The notes under the pieces are model-generated. The model was not told the DNA's origin and did no database searches. It saw only the letters and a list, made by a program, of their open reading frames with translations. A program made the position numbers and the translations under genes. 64,000 nt of DNA from Pseudomonas rustica (GTDB taxonomy: Bacteria; Pseudomonadota; Gammaproteobacteria; Pseudomonadales; Pseudomonadaceae): contig NZ_JAGYHF010000016.1 of NCBI RefSeq assembly GCF_018336155.1, positions 33,286-97,285 of the forward strand, written 5' to 3'. Numbering within the stretch: position 1 is the first letter of the stretch; each line of letters opens with the position of its first letter. Below, piece after piece: positions 8,722 through 16,607 of this stretch.

Positions 8722-9927
8722 ATGAGCAGTAGCAAGAACAAGGAAATCGAGTATCTGCGCGGCGTGGCCATCCTGATGACGGTGTTGGCCCATAGTTCGT
8801 TGTTGTTGCCATTCCATAGCGACTTCATGCAGAAAGTGTTCAATGTGTTTTCCCCGTGGTCGGGGGTGGACCTTTTTTTCTGTATTTCCGGTTACGTGGT
8901 CAGCAAAGCGTACCTCGACTATTTTGATAAAAATCGTGAGCAGGGCCGATTCGGCCTCGCGGCCACCTCGTTCTGGATCCGGCGGGCCTACCGCCTGCTG
9001 CCCACGGCGTGGCTGTGGGTATTGATTCCGCTGGCGTTCTCGATCTTTTTCAACCAGTCGAATGCATTCCAGTCGTGGTTCGATAATTTGCGCAGCTTCA
9101 CGGCCGTCGCCACCTTCACCGGCAACCTGGCGAACCAGTACGGTGTGCTGCTGGGGCCAAATTCGGTGTACTGGAGCCTGGCGCTGGAGGAGCAGTTTTA
9201 CTTCATCTTCCCGCTGTTTCTGCTGCTGATCACATCCACCCGTTGGCGAGTAATCGCCCTGCTCGCACTGATTGCCGTGCAGTTCCCGTTCAATCGTTAT
9301 GCCTTCGGCGGGCCAACGGCGGCCATGCTCTTCTCGTTCCGTCTGGATGCGATGATGTGGGGGATTCTTCTGTGCCTGTTCACGCGCACCTCACTGTACA
9401 AAGACATTGAGCCAGTGGCGCTGGGCGCCAGCCTGATCAAACGGTTCGGGTTGACGCTGTTCTTGCTGTACATGCTCGGGGCCATTGCCGGGCAACTGAT
9501 CGCCATGCCCATCGCGGTGGGGCTGATCGCGTTGAATGCATTGGTTCTGGTCTGGCTCTCGAGTTATCAAAAAGGCTATGTCTACTGCCCGGCGTTCTTG
9601 AGTGGAATTGCCCAATGGCTAGGCTCGCGTTCTTACGCTTTGTACGTCATACACATGTTCGCCTACCACTTGAGTACCGAAATCTGGAGTCGAGTGGCCA
9701 GCGACAGAGGTGTCGAACTGGGGCCTGAGTTCACCGTGGAAATGTTGCTCACCTCGTTTGCGATCATGTTGGTCTGCAGCGAGTTGAACTACCGTTTTGT
9801 CGAGACTCCGCTGCGTCGACGCGGCGCGGAAATCGCACGGCGCAGAATGGCTGGTGTGAGCACGTCGGAAACCGCCAGGGACAAACTCCCGGCAGATCGT
9901 CCGGTACGCTCGACAGAGCTGTCTTGA
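8722..9927 (+). CDS. Acyltransferase family 3 membrane protein
   Basis: 401-residue integral membrane O-acyltransferase of the OafA/NodX/Opgc type. The N terminus KEIEYLRGVAILMTVLAHSS contains the conserved R and the catalytic-type His of the family, and there are about ten hydrophobic segments. The C terminus ends in the basic ETPLRRRGAEIARRRM stretch common after the last TM. Such enzymes acetylate O-antigen, exopolysaccharide or glucans; no sugar-synthesis genes adjoin it, so the acceptor is unknown. ATG 8722 was chosen because upstream codons to 8602 are not conserved-looking, and aagagaaaac precedes it. It is a single-gene unit bracketed by terminators. Confidence 0.88.
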   Translation: MSSSKNKEIEYLRGVAILMTVLAHSSLLLPFHSDFMQKVFNVFSPWSGVDLFFCISGYVVSKAYLDYFDKNREQGRFGLAATSFWIRRAYRLLPTAWLWVLIPLAFSIFFNQSNAFQSWFDNLRSFTAVATFTGNLANQYGVLLGPNSVYWSLALEEQFYFIFPLFLLLITSTRWRVIALLALIAVQFPFNRYAFGGPTAAMLFSFRLDAMMWGILLCLFTRTSLYKDIEPVALGASLIKRFGLTLFLLYMLGAIAGQLIAMPIAVGLIALNALVLVWLSSYQKGYVYCPAFLSGIAQWLGSRSYALYVIHMFAYHLSTEIWSRVASDRGVELGPEFTVEMLLTSFAIMLVCSELNYRFVETPLRRRGAEIARRRMAGVSTSETARDKLPADRPVRSTELS

Positions 9928-9936
9928 CCGAGGGCG

Positions 9937-9972
9937 AAAAAAACCGTAGAGCTCACGCGCTACGGTTTTTTT
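9937..9972. terminator. Bidirectional terminator between acyltransferase and the yjf operon
   Basis: A7-CCGTAG / CTACGG-T7 palindrome with a 10-nt loop, between convergent genes. Confidence 0.92.
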
Positions 9973-9995
9973 ATGGCTGAAAAGTGGCCTATGGC

Positions 9996-11153
9996 TCAGT
10001 CGAGGATCAGGTGCGGCAGGAAGCGGCTCGAGTCTTTGGTGATCAGGCTGTTGTCTTCGCGCACGCCAATCCCCGCTGCTTGATCGCCAATCACCCACGA
10101 ACCAATCAGCGTGTAGCTGTCGCCAAACTTCGGCAGTGGCGCAAATTCCTGCAGGATAAACGGCGCATCGGTGTAGGGCCCGTCTTCTTTGACGATCAGA
10201 CCTTCAGCCGTGTGCAACTCAATGTTCGCGCCTTCACGGGAAAAGTACGGCTTGCGCACCCAACCCTTGGGCACCGCACTGGCCGGGTTTGGATCAAGGT
10301 GCGCCGCGAGCAAGTTCGGATGACCCTTGTGCAGTTCCCACAATAAAGGGAGCGCGCCTTTGTTCGACAGAATCGCCTTCCACGCCGGTTCAAAAAACTG
10401 CGTATCGCACTCGGCAATCGCCGCGCCGAAAGGTTCGTGGAAGATGAACTCCCAGGCGTGCAGCTTGAACAGGTGCGGGATCCAGCGATCCTGCAGATCG
10501 ACAAAGCGGCCCTCAGAAGTCAGGCCAATGTCTTCAATGTCGATGTGCCGCGATTCGATGCCGACTTTTTCTGCGATCAGCCGCAGGTAATCGGTGGTGC
10601 CCTTGTCTTCGATCGAGTCTTTCATCGAAGAAAAATAGAACGGCCGCGTCAGCTTCAGTTCGGCAAAGGCCTGATGCAGCTTGGTGTCGATGCTGTTGAA
10701 CTGGTCGGCATTCGCCGGCAGCGTGCCGCGCTCGATGCATTGCTCCAGCCAGCCCCACTGAAACGCCGCTGCCTCGTACAGGCTGGTCGGCGTGTCGTAG
10801 TTGAGCTCCAGCAGTTTCGCCGGGCCGTTACCGCTGTAGGAAAAATCCATGCGCCCGTACAGATGCGGATGACCTTCGCGCCAGGAGGTGCGGATCATGT
10901 CGTAGTACGGCGCAGGGATGCTCAGACGATCCAGCAACTCTTCGCTATTAACAACCCGGTCGACCAGATCCATGCACATCTCGTGCAGCTCGGTGGTCGG
11001 ATCCTCAAGATCGTTTTCGATCTGCGCGAGCGTGAACTGGTAGTACGCGCTTTCGTCCCAGTAGGGCTCGTCGTCGATGGTGTGAAACATAAAGCCGAGG
11101 CTTTCGGCGGTCTGTTTCCAGTCGGGGCGCTCGGCGCAGAGGATTTTCTTCAT
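9996..11153 (-). CDS. Glutathionylspermidine synthase-family ATP-grasp protein (YgiC/YjfC-like)
   Basis: 385 residues, matching E. coli YgiC/YjfC. The family shares the ATP-grasp C-terminal half of glutathionylspermidine synthase but lacks its amidase domain, so an ATP-dependent amide/peptide ligation is expected; the substrate is unknown. Recognisable segments are MDFSYSGNGPAKLLELNYDTPTS (split here as the conserved NYDTPTSLYEAA stretch), KEDGPYTDAPFILQEFAPLP and a GSWVIGD tail. It is the last gene of the operon and begins 2 nt after the stop of the DUF1190 gene, so translation is probably coupled. The start MKKILCAERPDWKQTAESLG matches the family; a longer start at 11198 overlaps the upstream gene. 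Confidence 0.88.
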   Translation of the reverse strand: MKKILCAERPDWKQTAESLGFMFHTIDDEPYWDESAYYQFTLAQIENDLEDPTTELHEMCMDLVDRVVNSEELLDRLSIPAPYYDMIRTSWREGHPHLYGRMDFSYSGNGPAKLLELNYDTPTSLYEAAAFQWGWLEQCIERGTLPANADQFNSIDTKLHQAFAELKLTRPFYFSSMKDSIEDKGTTDYLRLIAEKVGIESRHIDIEDIGLTSEGRFVDLQDRWIPHLFKLHAWEFIFHEPFGAAIAECDTQFFEPAWKAILSNKGALPLLWELHKGHPNLLAAHLDPNPASAVPKGWVRKPYFSREGANIELHTAEGLIVKEDGPYTDAPFILQEFAPLPKFGDSYTLIGSWVIGDQAAGIGVREDNSLITKDSSRFLPHLILD

Positions 11154-11155
11154 CG

Positions 11156-11845
11156 TCAGCTGCTCGAGCGACCGGAACTGCTGCCCCAGCCACCCCAACC
11201 GCTGCGAGCACTCGACTGGCTACCGAAGCCGCCGCGCGAGGTCGACGAGGCAACGTTGACCGGTTTGCTTTTGCTGCTTTCGTAATCCGTTTGGCTGCGC
11301 GTCGTCGTTTCGGCTCTGCGGTATTGCGTCGAAGTGTTGTAGGGCTGGCGTGTGTCGCGATCGCGGTACACCGTGCGATTGACGTTGTTGCTCATCGCAT
11401 TGCCGATCAGCCAACCGGTCAGCCAGCCACTGCCGCCGCCACTGGAGGTGTGCGAAGTGTTTTGCACATTCTGCGCGGCGGCTGCGTCACCCGCCGGCAT
11501 TTGCGCGCCGGCGATGGCGTCGAGGTTCTGCGCCGGTTCACCGTTCTGCGGCACTTTGAAGCCGCCGAGTTTCGGCACGAAGCGGCCGTCGGAATTTTTC
11601 TGACACCAATCGGCGGCGAAGTCGGCGTCGCACTTGGCCTTGTCGTCGTACGCCGGGGCGATGCGCCGGTGTTCGGTCAGGGCTGCGACGTAGGCGTTGG
11701 AGCAGACATCGGCGGCCACTTCGGCATCGACGCACTGTTCCACGCTCTGGAAGTTACGCGGCTGCTCGACCGCCGCCGCTTCACCGGAGATGGCCATGGC
11801 CACCGACGCGGCGAGGGACAACTGCACATATTTACTGCGTTTCAT
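11156..11845 (-). CDS. DUF1190 family protein (YgiB/YjfM-like)
   Basis: 229 residues. It starts MKRSKYVQLSLAASVAMAISGEAAA, a signal-peptide-like segment, followed by a DUF1190 core with conserved cysteines (FQSVEQCVDAEVAADVCSNAY, KCDADFAADWCQK). The tail is Gly/Ser/Arg-rich and low complexity (SSTSRGGFGSQSSARSGWGG). The function of the family is unknown, but it travels with YgiC-type ATP-grasp proteins, and the Gly/Ser-rich tail could be a ligation or anchoring substrate (inference). It lies 17 nt downstream of the DUF350 gene. Confidence 0.85.
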   Translation of the reverse strand: MKRSKYVQLSLAASVAMAISGEAAAVEQPRNFQSVEQCVDAEVAADVCSNAYVAALTEHRRIAPAYDDKAKCDADFAADWCQKNSDGRFVPKLGGFKVPQNGEPAQNLDAIAGAQMPAGDAAAAQNVQNTSHTSSGGGSGWLTGWLIGNAMSNNVNRTVYRDRDTRQPYNTSTQYRRAETTTRSQTDYESSKSKPVNVASSTSRGGFGSQSSARSGWGGWGSSSGRSSS

Positions 11846-11862
11846 CGAAGGCTTCCTGCCGG

Positions 11863-12288
11863 TCAGTTGGACGGGGTCATGCACGCGGCGTTAAGCATGC
11901 CGACGCTGATGGCGACCGCTGCCACGTAAATGCCCGAAGCGATTTCACCGTTGGCAATGCGCTGCGAGGTGCCTTTGAGCACCAGGCCGGTGGCGAGGAA
12001 TGCCAGCAGTTGCACAACAGCGGCAATCACCGCCCACAGGACGAAGTCGAGGACATTGACCGAGAAGGCGATCACGTTGCTGGCCGGGATCGCGAAACCG
12101 ATGATCGCACCGGACAGGGCAATAGCGGCGGCGACGTTGCCGGAGCGAATCAACTCGAACTCTTTGTGCGGGGTGATGCGCGTGTAGACGAATTGGAACA
12201 GCATGAACAGCAGCACGGCGCCGATCAGGTAGACGACGAAACCGACCAGCGCGGTTTTGTTCAGGGAAACGGCCAGCACTTCCAGCAT
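11863..12288 (-). CDS. DUF350 membrane protein (YjfL-like)
   Basis: 141 residues with four predicted membrane segments (about 14-35, 50-72, 80-100, 118-136), the normal DUF350 layout. The family is small inner-membrane proteins of unknown role, recurrent in PspA-type envelope-stress loci. Start MLEVLAVSLNKTALVGFVVYL. It sits in the middle of the yjf operon, 15 nt after DUF2491. Confidence 0.85.
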   Translation of the reverse strand: MLEVLAVSLNKTALVGFVVYLIGAVLLFMLFQFVYTRITPHKEFELIRSGNVAAAIALSGAIIGFAIPASNVIAFSVNVLDFVLWAVIAAVVQLLAFLATGLVLKGTSQRIANGEIASGIYVAAVAISVGMLNAACMTPSN

Positions 12289-12303
12289 GAAAAACTTCCT
12301 TTT

Positions 12304-12954
12304 TTAGATGGGGCTCAGATCAGTCGTGTACAGCGAGATACCCAACGAGGTGCTCAGGCTGACGGTGCCTTCTTCGTCCTGTTCGACGGAGAACAGCAGC
12401 AGTTCGCGGCGATCGGTCAGGCCGGTTTCGCGTGCATATAGCATCGAGTGGTGTTCGATGGTGTAGGACTCGTCCGGATTGATGACTTGTTCGGTCATCG
12501 GCACCAGTTCGGTCTGGCCCTGTTCGGTGCCCCATTCGCGGGTGTACTCGACGCCATCGTGGGTGTAGGTCGGCAGGCCGATCGCGCTGTTAGGGCCGGC
12601 CAGGCGCTGCAGTTCGGCGTCACTGTTGACGGTCACGTAACTGAGGTAGTTGAACAGCGTGACCGATTCGATCTGGTCATCGCCGGTAACGTGGATCTGC
12701 AGCCAGAAATCCTCGTCGTTCATGTAATAGCGGTGCAGTTTGTTCGACTGGCCGAGGTCGACCCAACCGGCGCTCCAGATCGCTTGATCGAAGGGCACGC
12801 GCACCGTGGTCGAACCGTCGAGCAACAGCGCCAGCGTCGTATCGAACCTGACAGCCTTGCCCTGGGCCATGCCGAGTGGGCCACTGGCAACGGTCGGTGT
12901 CGGCGCAGCGGTCTGCCAGTTGCTGGTGCCCAGCAAATCTTTAAACCATCCCAT
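12304..12954 (-). CDS. DUF2491 family protein (YjfK-like)
   Basis: 216 residues, soluble, no signal peptide. E. coli YjfK is of similar length. It starts MGWFKDLLGTSNWQTAAPTP with the upstream sequence aaggaacgtaccc; in-frame sequence upstream to 13086 is REP-derived and not real coding. The role is unknown. A REP pair lies just upstream, between this gene and the PspA gene, so the operon is interrupted by a repeat at this junction only. Confidence 0.85.
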   Translation of the reverse strand: MGWFKDLLGTSNWQTAAPTPTVASGPLGMAQGKAVRFDTTLALLLDGSTTVRVPFDQAIWSAGWVDLGQSNKLHRYYMNDEDFWLQIHVTGDDQIESVTLFNYLSYVTVNSDAELQRLAGPNSAIGLPTYTHDGVEYTREWGTEQGQTELVPMTEQVINPDESYTIEHHSMLYARETGLTDRRELLLFSVEQDEEGTVSLSTSLGISLYTTDLSPI

Positions 12955-13030
12955 GGGTACGTTCCTTGAGGCGGGTGGAAGTGTTCGTCGGCGGAAAAAA
13001 GCGTGGCTAGTGTACCGGGCCGGGATCCCA

Positions 13031-13114
13031 TGTAGGAGCTGCCGAAGGCTGCGATCTTTTGATTTTGTTTTTAAAGACAAGATCAAAAGATCGCAGCCTT
13101 CGGCAGCTCCTACA
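13031..13114. repeat. REP pair (REPIN), GCTGCCGAAGGCTGCGATC family
   Basis: Two inverted copies of tgtaggagctgccgaaggct...gcgatcttttgatc facing each other with a short spacer. Other copies of this family occur at 18464, 32600, 35233, 36423 and 37427. Confidence 0.92.
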
Positions 13115-13131
13115 CAGGGCAGGTTGCGATG

Positions 13132-13830
13132 TTACTGAGCGGATTTCTGCTTCAGGCGCTCAAGAATCGCGTTGGCGCTGCCGGCGTTCGGGGTGATGCC
13201 GGCTTCTTGCAGTTTGCGATCCAGGTCATTGCCGGTCGCGGCGTCTGCCAGTTCATCGGCTGCACTCAGCTCGGCGGCGCGTTGCTGCTGCTTGGCCTGC
13301 AGACGGTTCAGAGTGCCCACTGCGGTTTCCAGTTTGCCGTTGGCACCGCCGCTGGCGATGGACGCACTGACCTGAGCCTTTTGCACGCTGTCGCGGGCCT
13401 TGGCCATGTCGACTTGCTGGCGCAGGCTCTTGATGCGGGCTTCGGCCTTGTTGATGTCTTTGCGCATGTTTTCGGCGTAGACACCGAACTCGTCGCTCTG
13501 CTTTTTCTCGGCATCGAGGTCGTTGGTCAGGGTCGAAATCGCTTCGGCCACTTCCAGCGCCAGGTCTTCACGGCCAGCGTTGAGTGCAGACACAGCCTTG
13601 GCTTCGAGATCCTTGATCTTGGCGTCGTACTCGCTCACGCGATCGGCGGCCAGTTTGTGCTTGGCCATGATGGTGACCAGCTCGCGACGTGCGTTCGACA
13701 GGGCGGTGTCGGCATCGCGGATTTCCTGATCGAGGATGCGCAGGGCCTGTTGGTCGACGATCGATTCGCCGACTTCATTGGCGCCGCCGCGCAGCGCGGT
13801 GAACAACTTGCTCCAGATGGACTGAGTCAT
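13132..13830 (-). CDS. PspA/IM30 family protein (YjfJ-like)
   Basis: 232 residues, almost entirely helical coiled coil (start MTQSIWSKLFTALRGGANEVGESIVDQQALRILDQEI split over the typical PspA N-terminal amphipathic segment). PspA/IM30 proteins form ESCRT-III-like membrane-repair assemblies. The run ALNAGREDLALEVAEAISTL is a typical family feature. Here it is the second gene of the yjf operon, 17 nt after the DUF2170 gene, without pspB, pspC or pspF nearby, so this is a Psp system distinct from the classical one. Signal input is unknown. Confidence 0.92.
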   Translation of the reverse strand: MTQSIWSKLFTALRGGANEVGESIVDQQALRILDQEIRDADTALSNARRELVTIMAKHKLAADRVSEYDAKIKDLEAKAVSALNAGREDLALEVAEAISTLTNDLDAEKKQSDEFGVYAENMRKDINKAEARIKSLRQQVDMAKARDSVQKAQVSASIASGGANGKLETAVGTLNRLQAKQQQRAAELSAADELADAATGNDLDRKLQEAGITPNAGSANAILERLKQKSAQ

Positions 13831-13847
13831 TGGATTTTCCCTGTTGA

Positions 13848-14516
13848 TTACTTGAAGAAGTGTTCGAAGGCTTCGCTCGCGCGCTGCACGTTGTCGACCA
13901 GGGTTTTCACCTCGGTGACGACGTTGGTCAGGCTCGAGTCGGCGCTGAGGGCGCCAAACATGTTGTAAACGGTCTGCCCGTTGGGCATCGACTCGATACC
14001 GATCGACGACAGCGGGAACATTTCCCGGCTGCGCAAGACGGCGTCGTTGAAGGCGTGCACGTCGGTGATCGAATCGATATCGACCAGCACGGTGTCAACG
14101 ATGATCTGTTGACCGGCGACGGCGATGTGAATCGGCAGACCGCCGAATTCGTTCATTTCCAGCTTGATGCTGGGTTCGGAGCTCTGGATCAGCGACAGCG
14201 TGATCTCGTGCGAAGCCACCTCGTCCAGGGCCTTGAGGGCGTTGAAGAGGCTATCGATATTCCAGTTGTTGCCTGCGCTCATGTAATTCTCCGACATGAA
14301 AGAGCCAGCCAGAATCGGTTGGCGTAGCTGTTGCTCCATTTGCTTGAGCAAGCTTCGGTTTTCGGGAAGCACCCAAGTTTCGTGTTTCACATAACCGGCA
14401 GCGGCCAGGCCCGCACGCATCTGCTTCATATAAAAGCTCGACGGTTTTTTTGCGGACGCCTTCGCGCGCTCTCCCTTGGGACTTTCGGATTTCGCGGTGG
14501 GGGAACGGCTTTTCAT
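13848..14516 (-). CDS. YjfI-like DUF2170 protein with an N-terminal ribbon-helix-helix-like extension
   Basis: 222 residues. Residues about 87-222 form a DUF2170 domain similar to E. coli YjfI (the PLSSIGIESMPNG and FGALSADSSLTNVVTEVKTL stretches), which is only about 133 residues long in total. The first 28 residues are Ser/Lys-rich, and residues about 29-68 (MRAGLAAAGYVKHETWVLPE then LLKQMEQQLRQP) have the strand-helix pattern of ribbon-helix-helix DNA-binding modules such as MazE-like antitoxins. As first gene of the operon, beside two palindromic sites, it is a good candidate for an autoregulator. The DNA-binding role is inference. Confidence 0.8.
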   Translation of the reverse strand: MKSRSPTAKSESPKGERAKASAKKPSSFYMKQMRAGLAAAGYVKHETWVLPENRSLLKQMEQQLRQPILAGSFMSENYMSAGNNWNIDSLFNALKALDEVASHEITLSLIQSSEPSIKLEMNEFGGLPIHIAVAGQQIIVDTVLVDIDSITDVHAFNDAVLRSREMFPLSSIGIESMPNGQTVYNMFGALSADSSLTNVVTEVKTLVDNVQRASEAFEHFFK

Positions 14517-14539
14517 GGCTATGACTCGGTTATGAACAT

Positions 14540-14551
14540 CTCACGCGTGAG
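14540..14551. promoter_or_regulatory. Palindromic operator candidate 1 (promoter-proximal)
   Basis: Perfect 12-bp palindrome CTCACGCGTGAG, 24 nt upstream of the yjfI-like start codon and overlapping the expected transcription start of the minus-strand operon. An identical copy lies 46 bp away. Confidence 0.7.
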
Positions 14552-14553
14552 CC

Positions 14554-14582
14554 ACACTACAACCAATCCAAAATGCCAGCAA
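14554..14582 (-). promoter_or_regulatory. Predicted sigma70 promoter of the yjf operon
   Basis: Read on the minus strand: -35 TTGCTG (14577-14582), 17-nt spacer, -10 TAGTGT (14554-14559). It lies exactly between the two palindromes. The predicted start point is near 14547. Confidence 0.55.
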
Positions 14583-14584
14583 TG

Positions 14585-14598
14585 ACTCACGCGTGAGT
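14585..14598. promoter_or_regulatory. Palindromic operator candidate 2 (upstream of -35)
   Basis: Perfect 14-bp palindrome ACTCACGCGTGAGT adjoining the -35 box. Shares the 12-bp core with the site at 14540. Two sites bracketing a core promoter suggest repression by exclusion or looping. Confidence 0.7.
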
Positions 14599-14613
14599 TT
14601 TTTAAGACAGACG

Positions 14614-14639
14614 AAAAAAGGCCCGCAACGTGGCGGGCC
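14614..14639 (-). terminator. Intrinsic terminator after the isochorismatase-like gene
   Basis: On the minus strand GGCCCGC / GCGGGCC with a 6-nt loop followed by T6. Confidence 0.88.
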
Positions 14640-14670
14640 CTCTGTTTATAGACTGTTTGCAAAGTGTTGC

Positions 14671-15225
14671 TTAGCGATCAGCCGACAGAAATTCGTCCGT
14701 CGAGATCACACTGGCGTAGGCAAAGCGCAGTGCCGACATGAACGCAGCGTGTACATGGGCGGCAGGCACGGTCAGGCCGTTGAATTCCAGATCGCGGCTG
14801 GCGCAGGCGTCGTGAATCACCGTCACGGTGTAGCCAAGATCCGCTGCCGCGCGAGTGATGCCATCGACGCACATGTGGCTCATGCTGCCGACCACCACCA
14901 GCTCCTTGATGCCTTGCTCATCGAGGATCGATTGCAGTTCAGTCTCGCGAAACGAATTGACGAAGTGCTTGAGCACGACCGGCTCGTCGGCGCGGTTGAG
15001 CACTTTCGGGTGCAGCTTGGCGCCGTCTGAGCCCGGGGTGAAAAACGGCGCATCCGGCGAAGTGAATTCGTGGCGGATGTGCACCACTGAATCGCCCGCC
15101 TCACGGAACGCTGCAATCAGTCGCACGGCGTTGTCGGCGGCGGCATCAGCGCCGACCAGCGGCCACTTGCCTTGGGGGAAGTAGTCGTTCTGGATATCGA
15201 CTACGATGAGTGCTTGCTTGGCCAT
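14671..15225 (-). CDS. Isochorismatase-family cysteine hydrolase
   Basis: 184-residue cytosolic hydrolase of the isochorismatase/nicotinamidase fold. The catalytic triad is visible: D10 (VVDIQNDYFPQGKWPL), K86 (VVLKHFVNSF) and C119 (GSMSHMCVDGITR). A cis-peptide-like SMSHMCV turn precedes the nucleophile. The real substrate is not deducible; family members hydrolyse isochorismate, nicotinamide, carbamoyl or ureido compounds. It is divergent from a GlxA-type regulator with a 100-nt shared promoter region, so that regulator probably controls it. ATG 15225 follows cgaggacaca; longer in-frame sequence overlaps the divergent gene. Confidence 0.9.
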   Translation of the reverse strand: MAKQALIVVDIQNDYFPQGKWPLVGADAAADNAVRLIAAFREAGDSVVHIRHEFTSPDAPFFTPGSDGAKLHPKVLNRADEPVVLKHFVNSFRETELQSILDEQGIKELVVVGSMSHMCVDGITRAAADLGYTVTVIHDACASRDLEFNGLTVPAAHVHAAFMSALRFAYASVISTDEFLSADR

Positions 15226-15325
15226 GGGTGTGTCCTCGAAGTGCTTGTTGGTGTGGTGCAAGTATTGGCGCTGGCCGATGATTCGAGGATTGGCCGCACC
15301 GACAATAGACAGGGGAGAACTGACA

Positions 15326-16327
15326 ATGGGCGTTGAAAAAGCCGCCATCGCTGAACTCGGCGTGCTGATCTATCCCGGCGCGCAGATGGCGGCGGTGCAT
15401 GGCTTGACCGATCTGTTCGGCGTGGCCAACCGCATTGCCGCTGAGCATCAGACCGCGCAATTGCCGGTGCTGCGGGTCAGTCATTGGCAGGTCAACGGTG
15501 ATCAGCCGCCCGCGCGGGTTTACGACAGTCATCCGGGCGACGAAAGCGATTTGCTGGCGGTGCTGATTCCGCCGTCAATTGGCGGCTTCAGTTCGGCAAA
15601 CATGCCACCCAGCCTTGCGCAGTGGTTGCGCGATCAACATGCCCGTGGCGCGACACTCGGCGGAGTCTGCGTGGGTTCGCTGATGTTGGCGGAAAGCGGT
15701 TTGCTCGATGGCCGTAGCGCCACCACCCACTGGACGTCGGCCAAGGCGTTCGCCGAGCAATACCCGAAGATCAAATTGAAAGCCGATACGCCCATCGTCG
15801 ATGACGGCGACCTGATTACCACCGCTGGATTGATGGCCTGGTCGGAGCTTGGCTTGCGCCTGGTCGACAGGCTGCTCGGGCCGAGCATCGCCACCGGCAC
15901 CGCACGTTTTCTGGTGATCGAGCATAGCGACAGTGCCAGTGAGTGCGGGAGCAATTTTGCACCGATTCTCAGCCATGGCGATGCGGCGATTCTCAAGGTT
16001 CAGCATTGGCTGCAAAGCACCGGCGCGACGGATGTTTCGCTGACCGCGATGGCCGAGCGTGCAGGGCTGGAGGAGCGCACGTTTCTGCGGCGGTTTCGCG
16101 CGGCGAGCGGGTTGAAGCCGACCGAGTATTGTCAGCATCTGCGGGTGGGCAAGGCGCGCGAGATGCTCGAGTTCACCAATGGCACGATCGATCACATTGC
16201 GTGGACGGTGGGGTATCAGGATCCGGGAGCGTTTCGGGCGATCTTCAGGAAGATCACCGGGCTGGCGCCGAGTGATTATCGGGCGCGGTTTGGTGTGACC
16301 CCGAACTTGAAGGCGACAAATTCTTAA
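15326..16327 (+). CDS. GlxA-family transcriptional regulator (DJ-1/PfpI plus AraC HTH)
   Basis: 333 residues. The N-terminal half is a DJ-1/PfpI-like class I glutamine amidotransferase-fold sensor (GVLIYPGAQMAAVHGLTDLF; the nucleophile-elbow-like GGVCVGSLMLAESGLLDG). The C-terminal about 100 residues are an AraC-type double HTH (MAERAGLEERTFLRRFRAA; IDHIAWTVGYQDPGAFRAIF). GlxA-type regulators usually control amine or amide catabolism. It faces the isochorismatase-like gene and likely regulates it. ATG 15326 has aggggagaac upstream. A REP pair begins 1 nt after the stop codon. Confidence 0.9.
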   Translation: MGVEKAAIAELGVLIYPGAQMAAVHGLTDLFGVANRIAAEHQTAQLPVLRVSHWQVNGDQPPARVYDSHPGDESDLLAVLIPPSIGGFSSANMPPSLAQWLRDQHARGATLGGVCVGSLMLAESGLLDGRSATTHWTSAKAFAEQYPKIKLKADTPIVDDGDLITTAGLMAWSELGLRLVDRLLGPSIATGTARFLVIEHSDSASECGSNFAPILSHGDAAILKVQHWLQSTGATDVSLTAMAERAGLEERTFLRRFRAASGLKPTEYCQHLRVGKAREMLEFTNGTIDHIAWTVGYQDPGAFRAIFRKITGLAPSDYRARFGVTPNLKATNS

Positions 16328-16416
16328 TGTGGGAGCGAGCCTGCTCGCGAAAGCGGTGGATCTGCGAAATTGATGTGGACTGACACTACGTCTTCGCGAG
16401 CAGGCTCGCTCCCACA
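16328..16416. repeat. REP pair (REPIN), GTGGGAGCGAGCCTGCTCGCGAA family
   Basis: Inverted arms tgtgggagcgagcctgctcg and its complement about 40 nt apart, immediately after the glxA-type gene. The following 190 nt to 16607 hold no gene; they contain only the probable promoter and the ribosome binding site of the DUF3182 gene. Confidence 0.92.
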
Positions 16417-16607
16417 ATGAACCCCACAGGGCTGAGGATCGTGCAATTTGCCGGGGATTTACGGGTGGTCGTGCAGATTGAAACAGGCGTGGTGCCAGCA
16501 CGATTTCGCCAAGTTTTTGATTAAACAAAAGTTTCCGTAGAGCAGCCGTTGGCCTGATCTCTGCACCCTTCACCGCTACAGTCATCGAACCGAGGGAAGG
16601 GGGACGC

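Noticed and set aside
8517..8843. 108-codon minus-strand frame between ssb and the acyltransferase
   Set aside because: Overlaps the start of the acyltransferase and has no recognised family; only reported as a possible remnant.
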